Position numbers and translations under genes: made by a program. DNA of 7,682 bases from assembly GCA_011065225.1 (NCBI GenBank), contig JAAKFC010000069.1:1-7682 (forward strand), read 5' to 3'. This DNA comes from Chlamydiota bacterium (GTDB lineage: Bacteria > Chlamydiota > Chlamydiia > Chlamydiales > Rhabdochlamydiaceae). The first letter of the stretch is position 1. Every line of letters starts with the position of its first letter. Below are positions 5,406 through 7,682 of this stretch, piece by piece. Below the pieces are notes generated by a model. That model had not been told where the DNA came from and ran no database searches. It saw only the letters and a list, made by a program, of their open reading frames with translations.

Positions 5406-7120
5406 CTTTTATTCTCATTTTTCAAACTGTTTTTGCCGAGAGCGTGCAAGAGGCGACTAAAAGGGTGCATACGCACTTACTTATCGATGATCCCATTTCA
5501 GCGATCCGCGAAGCTGAGCAATATTTGCTGAGTTATCCTGATTCTAAAGCCTTGCGCCTTGCCTTGATCAAATCCCTCTGCCTGGCTGGAAAAGAAATTG
5601 AAGCTCTTGAGGAATGGAAAACTCTGTCTGTAGAGCATGAAGATCTCTTGCAGGATCGCACAGCGCTTGAAATGCTCGCATGGGGAGTGCTGAATAAAGG
5701 AGAGACCTCTAATCAGCTCGCCATCAAAATCAATTCTCTCATTGGGGCTAGTATGACGCGCGATGCCAAGGCAATCCCTCTCATTTTGGAAGGACTGAGG
5801 GGAACAAACTCCATGGTGCGTGCGCTATCGGTAGGCCTTGCAGCGGCTTATGGAGACCTGCCACTACAGGAAGAGCTGGCGCGTCTTTTAAAGGAAGAAA
5901 CGGTATGGAGTGTTCGCCTTGAACTCATTAAAGCGGCTGGGCAGCTGCGGATGAAAGAGACAAAGCAAAGGCTCCTTGAAATCATCAGCCATCCTCGCAC
6001 CCTTGCAGAGGAAAAAGTGGCGGCGATTGTCTCAATTGTCAATATGTACGATTCAATTGAAGATAAAGAATTAGCCAGTTTGGTACGTAGCAATCGGGCT
6101 GGGATCCGAGAACTTGCCTGTCAGATCATCTCCCACCTCAATTTGCATGACAAAGTCTCGATGATTCTTCCGCTTCTTTCAGATGCCCATCCCAGCGTCC
6201 GGATATCCACATTGAATACCTTTGCTCTTCTAAGAGTAAAGGAGATAGATGGCAAACCTTTGATGCAAAAAGAACAAGTAACCAGGCTCATGAATGATCA
6301 CATTCCAGAAGTGGCAATCACAGCGAGTTGGCTCGCCATTTTGCAAGGAGATAAGCGAGGAGAAAGGAATTTAAGGAAGTGGATCTTGAAAGGAGAAGAA
6401 AAATATGCACGGCTTGCAGCAGGAGCTCTTGCTGTTAGTGGAAAACGAGGTGTTACTCTCTCCAAATCGATGCTGAAGAAAAGCAAAAACCCTTACGTAC
6501 AAAGCACTTTAGCTTTGGGGCTGATTGGGCAAAGAGAAGCAATTGATCTGGCTTGCATGACCATAGATAAACATTTTTCAATCACTGAAAAATGGATGTG
6601 GGATACTATGCACAACCCGCTTTTTCGCAGTCTAGCTCCAAGCAAAGTTTCACATGTTGTGCAAATTCCCAATTATCCTTCCGTGGTCAATCAGATGACG
6701 CGGATAGAGCTTTTGCAAATCTTATGTATCATGGGGTATAAAGGAGCACAGCAAGCAGTAAAGGGCTTTTTGCAAGCCGATACCTGGGGACCGGTTGGTG
6801 CGGCAGCAGCTACTTTATTGCAAGAGGGAGATGACGAAGCCCTTGATGTGGTTCGCGCCCTTCTCGAAGATCCTGAAGAGAAAGTGCAGATCCAGGCAGC
6901 GCTCATTTTAGCGCTGCTTGGAGGAGATAAACAGGCTGTGTCGGTTTTAAAAGAGGCTTATCCGAATGCCTCTCGAGAAATCAAGCTTCATATCTTAGAG
7001 GCCATTGCCAAAACAAAAGATGAGGATGCCATTGCTTTTCTGCTCGAGCGGCTCAATGAGCCTTTTCAAGTCCTGCGCGTTGTTGCGGCAACCGCAATCA
7101 TCCAATGCCTATACCATTAA
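5384..7120 (+). CDS. Exported HEAT-repeat protein (CT384-type), proposed ATT start
   Basis: 578 residues if started at ATT 5384 (558 from GTG 5444). The extra 20 codons read (M)IRRLGLAFILIFQTVFA-ES: basic n-region, hydrophobic core and VFA cleavage site, an almost ideal signal peptide that the GTG start would remove. Residues ~25-90 of the long form look like TPR-type helices (DPISAIREAEQYLLSYP, then LAGKEIEALEEW). From ~120 to the C terminus there are repeated pairs of helices of HEAT type, for example VWSVRLELIKAAGQL, HPSVRISTLNTFALL, KVQIQAALILALLGG and FQVLRVVAATAIIQC. Such solenoids are protein-binding scaffolds; after export it would act in the periplasm or at the envelope. No catalytic motif is seen. 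Last gene of the operon, overlapping the HIT gene by 22 nt. No clear terminator follows: only TTTTCC-TT-GGAAAA at 7131-7144. Confidence 0.87.
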   Translation: MIRRLGLAFILIFQTVFAESVQEATKRVHTHLLIDDPISAIREAEQYLLSYPDSKALRLALIKSLCLAGKEIEALEEWKTLSVEHEDLLQDRTALEMLAWGVLNKGETSNQLAIKINSLIGASMTRDAKAIPLILEGLRGTNSMVRALSVGLAAAYGDLPLQEELARLLKEETVWSVRLELIKAAGQLRMKETKQRLLEIISHPRTLAEEKVAAIVSIVNMYDSIEDKELASLVRSNRAGIRELACQIISHLNLHDKVSMILPLLSDAHPSVRISTLNTFALLRVKEIDGKPLMQKEQVTRLMNDHIPEVAITASWLAILQGDKRGERNLRKWILKGEEKYARLAAGALAVSGKRGVTLSKSMLKKSKNPYVQSTLALGLIGQREAIDLACMTIDKHFSITEKWMWDTMHNPLFRSLAPSKVSHVVQIPNYPSVVNQMTRIELLQILCIMGYKGAQQAVKGFLQADTWGPVGAAAATLLQEGDDEALDVVRALLEDPEEKVQIQAALILALLGGDKQAVSVLKEAYPNASREIKLHILEAIAKTKDEDAIAFLLERLNEPFQVLRVVAATAIIQCLYH

Positions 7121-7682
7121 GCCAACTATTTTTTCCTTGGAAAATTTCTCTTTTCAATTGGTCAGGAGTTTTCTTGAGGAGATCAGCTTTTGTATAGGTT
7201 TTGTTTGCTGTTTTTAGTAAGACGTCCGTTGTTTCATCGCCGTGGTCTTTTGCTACTAGCTGCTGCAAATAGGGCGCAGTTTTGAGATCAAAGAAATCGG
7301 CAAGGGGACGATGTTCATGAGGATTTTCTTCTACATGTAAAAAGTAAGCAGACTGGAGATTGCAAATCGCTGCTTTTCTTAAGTGTTCTGCTGCTTGAAT
7401 ATGTATTCTTTGTGATTCTTGAAAGTTTTTGACTTCTTTTTTATCTGAAAAATTTGTTTCATCCATAGTTGGACCACAAGCATCGCCTATCAAGCCTTTA
7501 TGCATGCCTACATGATTTTCCTTTTCTTGTCGGAAATACAAGAAGCGCGCATGTACAGATTTAAGATCTGCATCCACATTGCCTGGGTTATCTTTCATAT
7601 GCTCAATCAACTTTTGATCGATAACTGCCTCTTTGGCATAGGCATCTTTTTTATCCCATAAATATTTGAAAGCCCGGAAGGA
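7098..7682 (-). CDS. Unrecognised protein, C-terminal 194 residues (5' end beyond the right edge)
   Basis: The frame is open from the right edge to TGA at 7100-7098. Starts inside the window are TTG 7610 and ATG 7598, but the 24 codons before them are open and protein-like (FRAFKYLWDKKDAYAKEAV), so the gene probably begins outside. The peptide is hydrophilic, mostly helical by eye and rich in His, Lys and Asp, with no signal peptide or membrane segment in view. Segments include HARFLYFRQEKENHVGMHKG and SQRIHIQAAEHLRKAAICNL, and it ends in a GIGIG tail. I recognise no family. Its last 23 bp overlap the end of the HEAT gene convergently. There is no competing reading frame in 7121-7682. It could be a lineage-specific chlamydial protein. 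Confidence 0.65.
   Translation of the reverse strand, partial: SFRAFKYLWDKKDAYAKEAVIDQKLIEHMKDNPGNVDADLKSVHARFLYFRQEKENHVGMHKGLIGDACGPTMDETNFSDKKEVKNFQESQRIHIQAAEHLRKAAICNLQSAYFLHVEENPHEHRPLADFFDLKTAPYLQQLVAKDHGDETTDVLLKTANKTYTKADLLKKTPDQLKREIFQGKNSWLNGIGIG

Noticed and set aside
7131..7144. TTTTCC-TT-GGAAAA as terminator of the HEAT gene
   Set aside because: The stem is AT-rich, the loop has only 2 nt and no T run follows; it lies within the coding frame of the last minus-strand gene.
1..7682. CRISPR array or other defence system
   Set aside because: No regularly spaced direct repeats and no nuclease or Cas-like protein; the only defence-related hint is the partial AbiEi-like gene at the left edge.

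Overview
The window looks like the chromosome of a chlamydia-like bacterium (phylum Chlamydiota, probably an environmental or Parachlamydiales lineage). The main evidence is gene content and order: a large LOG-like protein, a MYG1-family phosphohydrolase, a small HIT protein and a secreted HEAT-repeat protein. From memory this matches the order CT387-CT386-CT385-CT384 of Chlamydia trachomatis. A Cys-rich outer-membrane-type protein resembling the chlamydial DUF1207 family lies next to it. The assignment rests on recollection of families and synteny, not on a search.

Layout. Positions 1-88 (minus) hold the first 29 codons of a gene whose N terminus resembles the winged helix of AbiEi-type antitoxins. 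240-312 (minus) is a complete tRNA with anticodon CAU, probably tRNA-Ile2, with a good sigma70-like promoter at 334-362. 359-483 is a dense cluster of nested inverted repeats. It ends in an 18-nt exact copy of the tRNA 5' end (477-494), which still has promoter-like boxes behind it (508-536). 605-1828 (plus) encodes an exported, Cys-rich protein with a BON-like N-terminal domain and a probable beta-barrel. It converges on 1825-3924 (minus), a 699-residue protein with a C-terminal LOG-like Rossmann domain. Their stop codons share the palindrome CTAG, and a hairpin terminator sits inside the last codons of the minus gene. 3925-4191 is a divergent intergenic region with alternative hairpins. 4192-7120 (plus) is a tightly coupled three-gene operon: MYG1-like, HIT, HEAT-repeat protein. 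7098-7682 (minus) is an unrecognised partial gene whose 3' end overlaps the HEAT gene.

How the genes may work together. The MYG1, HIT and LOG families all act on nucleotides or RNA ends, so the conserved block may share a nucleotide or RNA housekeeping role (inference). The BON/barrel protein and the HEAT protein both carry signal peptides and belong to the cell envelope. The area left of the tRNA may be the edge of an accessory island placed at the tRNA 3' end, while everything to the right of about 600 looks like core chromosome.

The most useful correction is the start of the HEAT-repeat gene. Conventional start codons give a GTG start at 5444 and no signal peptide. The same frame, extended upstream, reads a textbook signal peptide beginning at an ATT codon 6 nt after a GGAGG ribosome-binding site.
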